A model generated the notes under the pieces. That model saw nothing but the letters and a program-made list of their open reading frames with translations, was not told the DNA's origin and made no database searches. Of a stretch of 64,000 nucleotides of DNA, positions 21,908 through 36,391 are shown piece after piece. Each line of letters starts with the position of its first letter. Within the stretch, counting starts at the first letter, position 1. Source of the stretch: Geobacillus subterraneus (GTDB lineage Bacteria; Bacillota; Bacilli; Bacillales; Anoxybacillaceae). The position numbers and the translations under genes were made by a program. The stretch spans positions 3,224,001 to 3,288,000 of the forward strand of contig NZ_CP014342.1 in the NCBI RefSeq assembly GCF_001618685.1. Reading direction: 5' to 3'.

Positions 21908-21940
21908 AACAAAACAGAGGCAGAAGGGAGGAAATTGGTA

Positions 21941-22177
21941 ATGGCAGGACGGAAAGGCGGACGCGGCAAACGCCGTAAAGTATGTTATTTCACGGCGAAT
22001 AACATCACGCATATCGACTACAAAGACGTCGATTTGCTGAAAAAATTCATTTCCGAACGCGGCAAAATTTTACCGCGCCGCGTGACGGGAACGAGCGCGA
22101 AATATCAGCGCAAATTAACGGTCGCGATCAAACGCGCGCGCCAAATGGCACTCTTGCCGTACGTTGCGGACGAGTGA
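21941..22177 (+). CDS. rpsR: 30S ribosomal protein S18
   Basis: A 78-residue basic protein, [17 protein letters not shown], with [26 protein letters not shown] and [21 protein letters not shown], the S18 signature. ATG 21941 has a GGGAGG site. An internal Cys in KVCYF is part of a Zn-less S18. It is the last gene of the rpsF operon and is followed by a strong terminator. Confidence 0.97.
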   Translation: MAGRKGGRGKRRKVCYFTANNITHIDYKDVDLLKKFISERGKILPRRVTGTSAKYQRKLTVAIKRARQMALLPYVADE

Positions 22178-22181
22178 GCCG

Positions 22182-22217
22182 AAAAAAAGCAGTAAGGGGG
22201 ACCTTACTGCTTTTTTC
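22182..22217 (+). terminator. Terminator after rpsR
   Basis: GCAGTAAGG (22189-22197) pairs with CCTTACTGC (22202-22210) around a 4-base loop. A run of A precedes and TTTTTT follows, so it could work on both strands. Confidence 0.92.
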
Positions 22218-22262
22218 TATTTATGTTATGCTGGTTAAACTAGTTAGAAAGGGGAACGTTCA

Positions 22263-23189
22263 TTGCGAAAGACGCATGCTCTCACCGAAGCAGCGATTGA
22301 ACTTGCACTGTTTGCCGTTTTGTTTTTGCTCGCGTTATATGTGCCATTCATTGGTTTCGTCGCTGCCTTGTTTTTAGCGCTTCCGTTTATGGTGTTTACC
22401 ATGCGCCACGGACTCGCTCCCGCCTGGCTGCTGCTTGCGGCAGCGCTTGTCGTTTCCGGCCTAGTCGGCTCGCTTTTGTCGCTGCCGATGGCGCTCATGT
22501 TCGGAACCGTTGGCATAGCGGTCGGTGCGATGCTGGCGAAAAAGAAAAACCGTTATCTTATTTTGCTCGTTGGCGCGCTCGTATTTTTAGCCAACATTGT
22601 GCTTGACTACATCATCTCGATTCAGTTTCTGCAAGTGGATATGATTCAAGATACGCTCGCGCTAGTGCGCGAATCGTTTGATACGGCCATGCGCGTGATG
22701 GAAGGAATGGGCCAAGCGCCACCAGCGGAGATGAAAAAACAGTTTGAGCAAGCCATTGTCTTGATCGGCTACATGATTCCGACTTTGTTTGTCGTCGCTT
22801 CGTTTGCGCTGGCGTACGTGACGATCATCGTCTCGCTGCCTGTCATGAAACGGCTGAAGCTCCCGGTCGGCACGTGGCCGCCGTTTCGTGAGCTCTCCTT
22901 GCCCAAAAGCGTATTATGGATCTACGTCCTTGTGCTCGTTCTTTCCCTACTCCCGCTTGAAGAGGGGACATTTCCGTACATTGCCGTCTTGAACGTCTCT
23001 TATGTGTTGCAGCTGGCCATGATTGTCCAAGGGTTTTCGTTTTTGTACTACGCCGCTCACAAAAAAGGCGTAGGGAAAGGCGTTGTTGTGACGGGGACGG
23101 TTATTTGCTTATTCCTGCCTTTTCTACTTTATCTTGTGGCGATATTCGGTATAATTGATTTAGGATTTGATTTGCGCCGCCGCATATAA
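22263..23189 (+). CDS. yybS: DUF2232 membrane protein YybS
   Basis: A 308-residue polytopic membrane protein with about eight hydrophobic segments. The family is DUF2232 (B. subtilis YybS, 309 residues), found just upstream of gdpP in Bacillaceae. The start is TTG 22263, with AAAGGGG upstream. Charged residues cluster in the loop KKKNR (about 93-97) and in the amphipathic segment at about 150-170. Function is unknown; conserved linkage to gdpP suggests an envelope or c-di-AMP-related role, which is inference. Confidence 0.88.
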   Translation: MRKTHALTEAAIELALFAVLFLLALYVPFIGFVAALFLALPFMVFTMRHGLAPAWLLLAAALVVSGLVGSLLSLPMALMFGTVGIAVGAMLAKKKNRYLILLVGALVFLANIVLDYIISIQFLQVDMIQDTLALVRESFDTAMRVMEGMGQAPPAEMKKQFEQAIVLIGYMIPTLFVVASFALAYVTIIVSLPVMKRLKLPVGTWPPFRELSLPKSVLWIYVLVLVLSLLPLEEGTFPYIAVLNVSYVLQLAMIVQGFSFLYYAAHKKGVGKGVVVTGTVICLFLPFLLYLVAIFGIIDLGFDLRRRI

Positions 23190-23235
23190 TAATTGGATAA
23201 GGTGAGCCATTTCTTCAGTGTAGGAGCTGACTTGA

Positions 23236-25658
<2,423 letters not shown>

Positions 25659-25690
25659 CGGTGACGGTTCACTCCCGGATGCGAAGATGC

Positions 25691-25710
25691 CCCCGCCCGC
25701 TGCGGCGGGG
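25691..25710 (+). terminator. GC-rich hairpin between rplI and dnaB
   Basis: CCCCGCC pairs with GGCGGGG around a 6-base loop, about 33 bases after the rplI stop. Only CTTCCTTGCTT follows instead of a T-run, so it may be a partial terminator or an mRNA-stability hairpin. Confidence 0.4.
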
Positions 25711-25752
25711 CTTCCTTGCTTATCGGCGAATAGGGGAAAAGGTGGTGAAACG

Positions 25753-28564
<2,812 letters not shown>

Positions 28565-28582
28565 GCGGCCGGCAGCGGATAG

Positions 28583-28628
28583 GAAACAGGCATAGATGCG
28601 TGTGCGTCTATGCCTGTTTCATCGTTTT
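28583..28628 (+). terminator. Terminator after purA
   Basis: A perfect 14-bp stem (GAAACAGGCATAGA with TCTATGCCTGTTTC) and a 10-base loop lie 18 bases after the stop. A short TCGTTTT follows. I see no gene in the remaining 28629-28788. Confidence 0.85.
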
Positions 28629-28788
28629 CGCGCGGGAGAATGATGCTTTCGAAGCTGCCAACCTTTAAGAGGCGGGAGATCGTCCAACCGCCCCTCAAAA
28701 TGGCAATCAGCAAAGAGTGATTTCATCGTCGTAACATGGTAAATTAGTAATGATAGCATTCCATCGCCGAAGGAAGGATGTGAGCCAG

Positions 28789-29499
28789 ATGGAAAAACGC
28801 ATTTTAGTCGTTGATGATGAGAAACCGATTGCGGATATTTTGCAATTTAACTTGCAAAAAGAAGGATACGAAGTCATTTGCGCTTACGACGGTGAAGAAG
28901 CGCTTCAAAAAGTTGAAGAAACGATGCCGGATTTAATTTTGCTTGATATTATGCTTCCGTTAAAAGACGGGATGGAAGTATGCCGCGAAGTGCGAAAAAA
29001 ATATGATATGCCGATCATTATGCTGACGGCGAAAGATTCAGAGATTGATAAAGTGCTTGGGCTGGAGCTGGGGGCGGACGATTACGTGACAAAGCCATTC
29101 AGCACGCGCGAGTTGTTGGCGCGGGTGAAAGCGAACTTGCGCCGCCATGCGCAAACGGCCTCCCAAGAGGAGGATAACGAAACGAATGAAATCGTCATCG
29201 GTCCGCTTGTGATCCGACCGGACGCCTACGTCGTGCAAAAGCGCGGAGAAACGATCGAATTGACTCACCGCGAATTTGAACTGCTCCATTACTTGGCGAA
29301 ACATATTGGCCAGGTGATGACGCGCGAACACTTGCTGCAAACGGTCTGGGGTTACGACTATTACGGCGATGTGCGCACGGTCGATGTGACGGTAAGGCGG
29401 CTGCGCGAAAAAATTGAGGACAACCCTTCCCATCCGTCATGGATCGTTACTCGGCGGGGAGTCGGCTACTACTTGCGCAACCCAGAACAGGAGTCATGA
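28789..29499 (+). CDS. walR: Response regulator WalR (YycF)
   Basis: A 236-residue OmpR-family regulator of cell-wall metabolism, essential in Firmicutes. The receiver domain has DD at 9-10, the phospho-acceptor D53 in LLDIMLP, and the TKPF lysine at about 102. The C-terminal winged helix carries [17 protein letters not shown] and [12 protein letters not shown] 28789 follows a GAAGGA site. It is the first gene of the walRKHIJ operon. Confidence 0.98.
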   Translation: MEKRILVVDDEKPIADILQFNLQKEGYEVICAYDGEEALQKVEETMPDLILLDIMLPLKDGMEVCREVRKKYDMPIIMLTAKDSEIDKVLGLELGADDYVTKPFSTRELLARVKANLRRHAQTASQEEDNETNEIVIGPLVIRPDAYVVQKRGETIELTHREFELLHYLAKHIGQVMTREHLLQTVWGYDYYGDVRTVDVTVRRLREKIEDNPSHPSWIVTRRGVGYYLRNPEQES

Positions 29500-29505
29500 A
29501 CCGAG

Positions 29506-31335
29506 ATGAAAAAAGTAGGCCCATTTCGTTCGATCCACTTTAAGTTTGTCATCATTTATGTATTGTTGATTCTCATCGCCATGCAAATTATCGGCGTCTA
29601 CTTCGTCCGCAAGTTGGAAACGGAACTTGTGCAAAACTTCAAAAGCTCATTGAACGAACGGGTGACGCTGCTTGCTTATAACGTGGAGCAGGCAATGAAT
29701 CGGGAGCGGGATGAGAAAAGCCCGATATTGGAGGAAGACATCCGTTCGCTTCTTCATGATTTCGTTTCCCAAGATATTTCAGAAGTGCGCGCCATCGATG
29801 AGAAAGGAAAAGTATTGGCGACATCCAACCCGTACATGCAAAACATCGTCGGAAAGCGAACGACGGAGATTTATGTGAAACGTTCGCTCGTCACGGGGGA
29901 AATTGTCGATCGGATGCTGCTCGATTCGAAGACAGGCTATCGCATGTACATTTCCTCAACGCCGATCAAAACGAGCGGGGAAGTCAAAGGTGTCATTTAC
30001 GTCATCGCCTCAATGGAAAACGTCTTTTCACAAATGCGGCAAATTAATATGATTTTGGCGACCGGGACGGGGATCGCCCTCGCCATTACCGCCGTGCTCG
30101 GCATTTTTTTGTCGCGCACGATCACCCGGCCCATTTCCGATATGCGCCGGCAAGCGCTGGCGATGACGAGAGGCGATTTTTCCCGCAAGGTGAAGGTGTA
30201 TGGCTATGATGAAATTGGCCAATTAGCGATGACGTTTAACAACTTGACGAAAAAGCTGCAAGAAGCGCAGGCGACGACCGAAGGGGAGCGGCGCAAACTT
30301 GAGTCGGTGCTGACACATATGACTGATGGAGTGATCGCGACCGACCGCCGCGGCCGCGTGATTTTGATTAATGACGCAGCGATCAACATTTTGAATGTTT
30401 CACGTGAAACAGTGCTGTCGAGTTCGATTGTCGATGTGCTTGGCATCGCTGATCAATATACGTTTGAAACGCTGCTCGAGGAGCGCGATTCGCTCATTTT
30501 GGATTTCAGCACGGATGAGGAATTGTATATTTTGCGCGCATCGTTGTCCGTCATTCAAAAAGAGGGCGGATTTGTCAACGGGTTGATCGTCGTTTTGCAC
30601 GACATTACCGAGCAAGAAAAAATCGACCGCGAGCGGCGGCAGTTCGTCGCCAATGTGTCGCATGAATTGCGCACGCCGCTGACGACGATGAAAAGTTATT
30701 TAGAAGCGTTAGCGGATGGCGCCTGGCAAGACAAGGAGATCGCACCAAGGTTCATTCAAGTCGTGCAAAACGAAACCGAACGAATGATTCGGCTCGTCAA
30801 TGACTTGCTTCATCTGTCGAAGCTCGACAGCAAAGACTATAAACTGAAAAAAACGTGGATCAACTTCTCAGCTTATTTTCATAACATTATTGATCGGTTT
30901 GAGCTGACGAAAAGCGACAATATCCGGTTTGTCCGCAAAATTCCGCGCGAGGCGATTTTCATCGAAGTGGATGAAGATAAAATTACGCAAGTGTTGGACA
31001 ACATTATCTCCAACGCATTAAAATACTCTCCTCACGGCGGGACGATTACGTTCCGCGTGCGCGAGCTGGCAGATGAGATCATCGTCAGCGTTAGCGACGA
31101 AGGAGTCGGCATTCCGAAAGCCGATTTGGCTAAAGTTTTCGAGCGCTTTTACCGGGTCGATAAGGCGCGGTCGCGCAAATTGGGCGGCACCGGCCTCGGA
31201 CTGGCCATTGCCAAAGAAGTTGTGCTCGCCCACGGCGGGACGATTTGGGCGGAAAGTAAAGAACATAAAGGGACGACGATTTACTTTACGTTGCCGTTAG
31301 ACCGAGAACAAAAGGATGACTGGTACGATGTATGA
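29506..31335 (+). CDS. walK: Sensor histidine kinase WalK (YycG)
   Basis: A 609-residue membrane kinase. Two transmembrane helices (about 13-33 and 183-204) flank an extracellular Cache-type domain. A HAMP (about 204-256), a PAS (about 262-370), and a HisKA domain with SHELRTP (phospho-His about 386) follow, then HATPase with DNIISNALKYSP, DEGVGI and GGTGLGLAI. A perfect parS lies inside the PAS-coding part (30396-30411), encoding NVSRET at 297-302. It starts 6 bases after walR. Confidence 0.98.
   Translation: MKKVGPFRSIHFKFVIIYVLLILIAMQIIGVYFVRKLETELVQNFKSSLNERVTLLAYNVEQAMNRERDEKSPILEEDIRSLLHDFVSQDISEVRAIDEKGKVLATSNPYMQNIVGKRTTEIYVKRSLVTGEIVDRMLLDSKTGYRMYISSTPIKTSGEVKGVIYVIASMENVFSQMRQINMILATGTGIALAITAVLGIFLSRTITRPISDMRRQALAMTRGDFSRKVKVYGYDEIGQLAMTFNNLTKKLQEAQATTEGERRKLESVLTHMTDGVIATDRRGRVILINDAAINILNVSRETVLSSSIVDVLGIADQYTFETLLEERDSLILDFSTDEELYILRASLSVIQKEGGFVNGLIVVLHDITEQEKIDRERRQFVANVSHELRTPLTTMKSYLEALADGAWQDKEIAPRFIQVVQNETERMIRLVNDLLHLSKLDSKDYKLKKTWINFSAYFHNIIDRFELTKSDNIRFVRKIPREAIFIEVDEDKITQVLDNIISNALKYSPHGGTITFRVRELADEIIVSVSDEGVGIPKADLAKVFERFYRVDKARSRKLGGTGLGLAIAKEVVLAHGGTIWAESKEHKGTTIYFTLPLDREQKDDWYDV
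30396..30411. promoter_or_regulatory. parS: Second parS site, inside walK
   Basis: TGTTTCACGTGAAACA is again an exact match to the parS consensus, about 14.6 kb from the spo0J site on the same chromosome arm. It is read in the same codon phase as in spo0J and encodes the same peptide, NVSRET. Confidence 0.95.
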
Positions 31336-32656
31336 GGCGATCAAAACAGTCGTGTTGACAGTGCTCGTGCTGATCAGCATTACGTTAACGTTCGTTTTAT
31401 GGACATACCACCCGAAATATGACGTGCTGCAAAACGACGAGTACATTCAGCACGTTTCCGTGAGCAACACGCAAGTGGATACGGCGATGGTTGTGCAGCC
31501 GAAGCAGATGCTCATCCATAAAAATGGTGTCCACTATGCCGTAACGAAGGAAGAAGAGAAAAATGAAGTGCTGAAAGAAATGAAAAAGTGGACGCTCGAC
31601 GACTTCGAAAACATTTCGTCTTCTGTCCCGTCGGGGAAATTTTTGACATTTTTAAATGGCAAGGAGCGCCTGGAAATTATTTATCCAGACGAAATACCCA
31701 TTGACATATACCGGTTAATTTTCACTGTCGAAGATAAAGGATTGGACGATTTGTCATTCGACCGTATTCTCGTCCCACTTGAAGGAGACGATGAGTTTCT
31801 AGTGTATTTTATGGCAACGGACAAGCAAAACATTTATAAAGCAACCGCCAGTGACGCTTCGCTGGCGGCAATCAGACGGCTGGCGAAAGAAGCTAACCAT
31901 TTTCCCCGTTATTTTGCTTATCCGGTCAGCGAAACGAAACAGCTTTACTTGCCGGAAAGCGAAGTGGCGCTCAGCAGCTTGCAATACTATACCGATGAAT
32001 TAGATGTCGATAAATTTAAAGAGGCGCTGTTTAGCGATCCGAGCTTTGTCAAAAAAGATTTGATCCCATTTGGTGAAGAGTATACGGACGGTTCACGGCT
32101 GATGGGCGTTGATTTTCTCCAACGCACGCTGTTGTATGTCAATCCGGCAGCACGCGCTTCGAACATTAGTCAAACGAATCCGGAAACCCATCTCATTCAA
32201 AAAAGCATCGATTTTGTCAACGAACATGGCGGCTGGACCGATCTGTACCATTTTGCCCGCTGGAGTGAAGAAGACCGGAAAGTCATTTTCCGCCTGGTTG
32301 TGAACGGCTATCCGGTTTTCAACGAATATGGCATGTCAGAAATCGTGGAAACATGGGGAGCAAGCGATTTAATGAAATACCAGCGCCCGCTGTTCCGTCT
32401 TGAAATTGCTGACCGCAACCGCACCCCGAAAACGTTGCCGTCCGGACGCGATATTGTCAAGCAGCTCGAAAAAATGAAAGGCTTCCGTAAAGCGCTCGTG
32501 AAAGATATCGCCATCGGCTATGAGCTCGTCAAAGATCCGGAACGGGAAAAGGTGATCCGTCTGGAACCGGCTTGGTTTTATTTGTACGGGCAAACGTGGA
32601 AAAAGGTGAACGTTGGCGAAGAGAGCAGAGGAGGGGGAACCAATGGACTGGAATAA
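31328..32656 (+). CDS. walH: WalK-regulatory protein WalH (YycH)
   Basis: About 442 residues. One N-terminal transmembrane helix (VVLTVLVLISITLTFVLW) anchors a large extracytoplasmic domain. WalH and WalI contact the WalK membrane helices and tune its activity. The start at ATG 31328 puts AAAGGA about 13 bases upstream; ATG 31316 is the other choice. Both overlap the walK end. The family YycH shows low sequence conservation, so the call rests on position, topology and length. Confidence 0.92.
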   Translation: MYEAIKTVVLTVLVLISITLTFVLWTYHPKYDVLQNDEYIQHVSVSNTQVDTAMVVQPKQMLIHKNGVHYAVTKEEEKNEVLKEMKKWTLDDFENISSSVPSGKFLTFLNGKERLEIIYPDEIPIDIYRLIFTVEDKGLDDLSFDRILVPLEGDDEFLVYFMATDKQNIYKATASDASLAAIRRLAKEANHFPRYFAYPVSETKQLYLPESEVALSSLQYYTDELDVDKFKEALFSDPSFVKKDLIPFGEEYTDGSRLMGVDFLQRTLLYVNPAARASNISQTNPETHLIQKSIDFVNEHGGWTDLYHFARWSEEDRKVIFRLVVNGYPVFNEYGMSEIVETWGASDLMKYQRPLFRLEIADRNRTPKTLPSGRDIVKQLEKMKGFRKALVKDIAIGYELVKDPEREKVIRLEPAWFYLYGQTWKKVNVGEESRGGGTNGLE

Positions 32657-33425
32657 AACGAAGACGATTTTTATTATTGTGTTCCTCGTCCTTGATTGCT
32701 TTTTAGTCTATCAGTTTATGGAAAAGCGAAACAGCAGCCAGCTTGACGTCATTTTAGAAACGACGATTGAAGAACAGCTCGAGGCGAACGGCATTACGTA
32801 TGTCGAACTGCCGAAAGAGGTGACGAAAGCGGCGTATGTGAGCGGCAAAAGCCGATCGTTTACCGCCGCCGATACGAAACAGCTCTCTGGACAAAGAGTA
32901 GAAATTAAAGGGGAAACGAAGTTGAAAGGGACGTTCACCCATCCGGTCGCCTTAAACGTCGAGGATCCATATCAACTGCGCGAGTTTTTACAGCGTCACA
33001 TCTTAAACGGAGAACAGTACGCCTTCTGGTCGTTTGATAAACAGGAAGGAACAGTGACTTGCTACCAAGTGTACGATGGGAAAATGATTTACGGCAATGA
33101 AAACAGCAAGCTCGTCATCCACGTTAATGAGCAGAAGGAGGCCCTTTCCTACGAACAGACGATGCTCGATGACTTGGAAAAGTACGAACGGAAACAAGAT
33201 ATCGTTCCGGCCATTAAGGCGATTGAGACGCTTTATCGAAAGGGGCATTTGCAGCCGGGGGATCGCGTTACTAAGGTTGAACTTGGCTACTACGGGCTTG
33301 TCCAATTTACCGCCTCGCAAGTGCTGACGCCGACATGGCATATCGTTGTCAACCGGAAGGAAGACTATTTTGTTAATGCGTTTGAAGGGCAAGTCATTAA
33401 TGAGCAAGGAAATGTGCTGGAGTGA
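32643..33425 (+). CDS. walI: WalK-regulatory protein WalI (YycI)
   Basis: A 260-residue protein with the start MDWNKTKTIFIIVFLVLDCFL, giving a single N-terminal transmembrane helix typical of YycI. The rest is extracytoplasmic and resembles WalH in fold. The ATG at 32643 has a GGAGGGGG site and overlaps the walH end by 14 bases. It acts with WalH on WalK. Confidence 0.93.
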   Translation: MDWNKTKTIFIIVFLVLDCFLVYQFMEKRNSSQLDVILETTIEEQLEANGITYVELPKEVTKAAYVSGKSRSFTAADTKQLSGQRVEIKGETKLKGTFTHPVALNVEDPYQLREFLQRHILNGEQYAFWSFDKQEGTVTCYQVYDGKMIYGNENSKLVIHVNEQKEALSYEQTMLDDLEKYERKQDIVPAIKAIETLYRKGHLQPGDRVTKVELGYYGLVQFTASQVLTPTWHIVVNRKEDYFVNAFEGQVINEQGNVLE

Positions 33426-33431
33426 AAACAG

Positions 33432-34226
33432 ATGACCATGCGATTTAGTGTACTGGCAAGCGGCAGTACTGGCAACGCCTTTTATATCGAAACGGATCGC
33501 CAGCGCCTGCTTGTCGATGCCGGTTTAAGCGGCAAACAGCTGGAGCAGTTATTCGCGGAAATCGGCCGTCATCCGAAGCAGCTTGACGCGCTGCTTGTGA
33601 CCCATGAACATAGCGACCATATTAAAGGACTTGGTGTCCTTGCCCGCAAGTACCGTCTGCCGATTTATGCGAATGAAAAAACGTGGCGGGCCATGGAGCA
33701 GGCTGTCGGCGACATCCCGACCGAGCAAAAGTTTGTCTTTCCGCTCGGCGCGGTGAGAACGTTCGGCGATGTCGACGTTGAATCATTCGGCGTTTCTCAC
33801 GATGCAGCCGAACCGATGTTTTATGTCTTTCACTCCGGAGGGAAAAAGCTCGCCTTGTTGACCGATACCGGCTATGTGAGCGAGCGGATGAAAAAGACGA
33901 TTGAAAACGCCGACGTATTTGTGTTGGAGAGCAATCATGATGTCGGGATGTTGCGAATGGGGAGGTACCCGTGGAACGTCAAGCGCCGCATTTTAAGCGA
34001 TGTCGGCCATATTTCCAATGAAGAAGCGGGTCTGGCGCTCGCTGATGTGATTGGCGAACGGACGAGACAAATTTATTTGGCCCATTTAAGCCAAGATAAC
34101 AATATGAAGGAGCTGGCGCGCATGACCGTGGCGCAAACGCTCGAGCAAAGGGGGCTCGCGGTCGGTGTCCGCTTTCGTTTGTACGATACCGATCCGCGCC
34201 AGGCGACAGCATTGGCGTATGTATGA
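33432..34226 (+). CDS. walJ: Metallo-beta-lactamase-fold exonuclease WalJ (YycJ)
   Basis: A 264-residue MBL-fold hydrolase beginning [16 protein letters not shown]. The metal-binding motif [10 protein letters not shown] lies at about 57-66, with later ligands in LTDTG and SNHD. YycJ homologues are DNA exonucleases thought to act in repair. It is the last gene of the wal operon, six bases after walI. Confidence 0.95.
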   Translation: MTMRFSVLASGSTGNAFYIETDRQRLLVDAGLSGKQLEQLFAEIGRHPKQLDALLVTHEHSDHIKGLGVLARKYRLPIYANEKTWRAMEQAVGDIPTEQKFVFPLGAVRTFGDVDVESFGVSHDAAEPMFYVFHSGGKKLALLTDTGYVSERMKKTIENADVFVLESNHDVGMLRMGRYPWNVKRRILSDVGHISNEEAGLALADVIGERTRQIYLAHLSQDNNMKELARMTVAQTLEQRGLAVGVRFRLYDTDPRQATALAYV

Positions 34227-34327
34227 TGACCATTTTGTCTAAACTGAGGAACACGCATTTGTTGGATTTTTTCTCCTGTTCATGATTATAATGAGGAGTG
34301 GAGACGAATGAGGAAGGGATGGTGAGC

Positions 34328-35545
34328 ATGGGATATTACGATGACCATTATGAATCGTACGGGCAGACGAGACGAAAACGGCGCAGCGGTTCGTTCGTTT
34401 CTGCGCTTGTCGGTGCTGTATTGGGGGGACTGCTCGTCCTTATGTCCATCCCGGCGCTTTCTCGTTGGGACGTCCTCCCGTACGATGTCGTGCCGCCACA
34501 GGGCGGAGAAGAAGAACGGGAAGAGGAAAACGGAGTCCCCTCCATCCGGCAAAGTGTTTCGGTTGATGTGACGACAGCGGTGACGAAAGCGATCGATCAA
34601 GTGTCCGATGCGGTCGTCGGCGTCGTCAATATTCAAGCAGCGGGCTTCTGGTCGCAAGGCGGCGAACCTGGGGTCGGATCGGGCGTCATTTACAAGAAAG
34701 TGGGCGGACGGGCGTTTGTCGTCACGAACCATCACGTCATCGAAAACGCCAGCCAGCTGGAAGTGAGTTTACAAGATGGAACGAGAGTGCCGGCGAAGCT
34801 GCTCGGCAGCGATGTGCTTATGGATTTAGCCGTGTTGGAAATTGATGCGAAACATGTGAAAAAAGTCGCCCCATTCGGCAACTCCGATACGGTGAAGCCG
34901 GGCGAACCGGTCATCGCCATCGGCAATCCGCTCGGTTTGCAGTTCGCCGGATCGGTGACACAAGGCATTATTTCCGGGACGAACCGGACGGTGGAAGTCG
35001 ACTTGGATCAAGACGGCGCACCGGACTGGAACGCGGAAGTACTGCAGACAGATGCGGCGATCAACCCGGGCAACAGCGGCGGCGCCCTCGTGAACATCAA
35101 AGGGCAAGTGATCGGCATCAATTCGATGAAAATCGCCCAAGAAGCAGTCGAAGGGATCGGGTTTGCCATCCCGATCAATGCAGCGATCCCGATTATTTCT
35201 GACCTAGAGAAATACGGACAAGTGCGCCGTCCGTACATGGGCGTGGAGCTCCGCTCGCTCAGCGACATCCCATCGTATCATTGGCAGGCGACGCTTCATT
35301 TGCCGCCGAACGTGACGGAAGGAGTAGCGGTCATCCAGGTGGTCCCGATGTCGCCGGCTGCGCAAGCAGGCTTGCAGCAGTTTGACGTCATTGTAGCGCT
35401 TGACGGCGAAAAAGTCCGTAACGTGCTTGATTTGCGCAAGTATTTGTACACAAAAAAATCGATCGGTGATCGAATGGAAGTAACGTTTTATCGCGACGGG
35501 GAGAAACGAACCGTTACGCTGAAATTAGCGCGCGAGTCGTATTAA
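34328..35545 (+). CDS. htrC: HtrA-like serine protease HtrC (YycK/YyxA)
   Basis: A 405-residue membrane-anchored DegP/HtrA protease. A basic N-terminus (RRKRR) precedes one transmembrane helix (about 18-38). The trypsin-like triad is visible: His in VTNHHVIENAS, Asp in DLAVLEID, Ser in NPGNSGGALV. A C-terminal PDZ domain follows (VPMSPAAQAGLQQFDVI). ATG 34328 is preceded by GATGGTGAG; an upstream in-frame ATG at 34298 is less likely. It follows the wal operon as in B. subtilis. Confidence 0.95.
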   Translation: MGYYDDHYESYGQTRRKRRSGSFVSALVGAVLGGLLVLMSIPALSRWDVLPYDVVPPQGGEEEREEENGVPSIRQSVSVDVTTAVTKAIDQVSDAVVGVVNIQAAGFWSQGGEPGVGSGVIYKKVGGRAFVVTNHHVIENASQLEVSLQDGTRVPAKLLGSDVLMDLAVLEIDAKHVKKVAPFGNSDTVKPGEPVIAIGNPLGLQFAGSVTQGIISGTNRTVEVDLDQDGAPDWNAEVLQTDAAINPGNSGGALVNIKGQVIGINSMKIAQEAVEGIGFAIPINAAIPIISDLEKYGQVRRPYMGVELRSLSDIPSYHWQATLHLPPNVTEGVAVIQVVPMSPAAQAGLQQFDVIVALDGEKVRNVLDLRKYLYTKKSIGDRMEVTFYRDGEKRTVTLKLARESY

Positions 35546-35561
35546 ACAAACACAAATGGAG

Positions 35562-35586
35562 GGAGCGGAAACGCTCCTTCTTTTTT
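35562..35586 (+). terminator. Terminator after htrC
   Basis: GGAGCG pairs with CGCTCC around the stable GAAA tetraloop and runs into TTCTTTTTT, 17 bases after the stop. Confidence 0.85.
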
Positions 35587-35609
35587 CCACAAGGAAAGGG
35601 GCGGGAAAG

Positions 35610-35759
35610 ATGATATTCACATGTGAAGAACATATTGATATCGCCATTGACGAATATGTGGATGAAACCGAACAGGCGCCCGACATTGCACCTATGGATA
35701 ACAATGAAAAACAGTGCAGTTTTTGTGAAAAAAAGGCTGTATATGTAGTAGGAAACTAA
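35610..35759 (+). CDS. CxxH/CxxC mini-protein (BA_5709 family)
   Basis: A 49-residue acidic protein starting MIFTCEEHIDIAIDEYVDE. It has one CxxH (CEEH, about 5-8) and one CxxC (CSFC, about 36-39), the four metal-ligand pattern that names the family. ATG 35610 has an AAAGGGG site. Members lie beside rlmH in Bacillaceae. Zinc binding is likely, function unknown. Confidence 0.85.
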   Translation: MIFTCEEHIDIAIDEYVDETEQAPDIAPMDNNEKQCSFCEKKAVYVVGN

Positions 35760-35774
35760 TATTTTTGCACAACA

Positions 35775-35828
35775 TGTGGATATATATTGTGCATATGTGG
35801 ATAAATCTTGTTGATAAGTTGTTTATAA
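35775..35828. promoter_or_regulatory. DnaA-box cluster upstream of rlmH
   Basis: In 54 bases there are a perfect TGTGGATAA (35796-35804), one-mismatch boxes TGTGGATAT (35775-35783), TGTGCATAT (35788-35796) and TGTTGATAA (35809-35817), and a weaker TGTTTATAA (35820-35828), all in the same orientation. rlmH is yydA in B. subtilis, where a DnaA-box cluster has also been reported. It may titrate DnaA or control rlmH. Confidence 0.72.
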
Positions 35829-35842
35829 GGTAGGGATCGCTT

Positions 35843-36322
35843 GTGCATATCTCCATTATAGCTGTAGGTAAGTTGAAGGAAAAATATTTGATCGCTGGGG
35901 TGAACGAGTATACAAAGCGTCTATCCGCATACGCCAAAATAGAGATCATTGAAGTCGCGGACGAAAAAACGCCAGAGCGGGCCAGCGAACCTGAGGAAGA
36001 GCAAATAAAAGAGCGCGAGGGCGAGCGGCTGCTGGCGAAAATTTCGCCCGATGCCCATGTCATCGCGCTCGCCATTGAAGGGAAAATGAAATCGTCCGAG
36101 CAATTTGCCGCCCGCCTTGATGAGCTCGCCACTTACGGAAAAAGCAAGGTGGCTTTTGTCATCGGCGGCTCGCTCGGCTTAAGCAAACAAGTGATGGCGC
36201 GCGCCGATGAAACGTTGTCGTTTTCGAAAATGACGTTTCCGCACCAGCTGATACGTCTCGTTTTGCTCGAGCAAATTTATCGCGCGTTTCGCATTAACCG
36301 GGGGGAACCGTATCACAAGTGA
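35843..36322 (+). CDS. rlmH: 23S rRNA (pseudouridine1915-N3)-methyltransferase RlmH
   Basis: A 159-residue SPOUT-knot methyltransferase, [16 protein letters not shown], with the SAM-binding knot [13 protein letters not shown] and the C-terminal [28 protein letters not shown]. It methylates helix 69 of 23S rRNA. The start is GTG. Length is normal. Just upstream is the DnaA-box cluster. Confidence 0.97.
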   Translation: MHISIIAVGKLKEKYLIAGVNEYTKRLSAYAKIEIIEVADEKTPERASEPEEEQIKEREGERLLAKISPDAHVIALAIEGKMKSSEQFAARLDELATYGKSKVAFVIGGSLGLSKQVMARADETLSFSKMTFPHQLIRLVLLEQIYRAFRINRGEPYHK

Positions 36323-36336
36323 TCTTCTCCCCTTTT
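36301..36336 (+). terminator. Possible terminator overlapping the rlmH end
   Basis: GGGG/CCCC form an outer stem and ATCAC/GTGAT an inner one, followed by TTTT. The 5' half overlaps the last rlmH codons. Confidence 0.45.
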
Positions 36337-36391
36337 ACTTTGCTGTACAGTCAATACATTTTTTACGTCGCCAACCAACGGTTTGTTTCCG

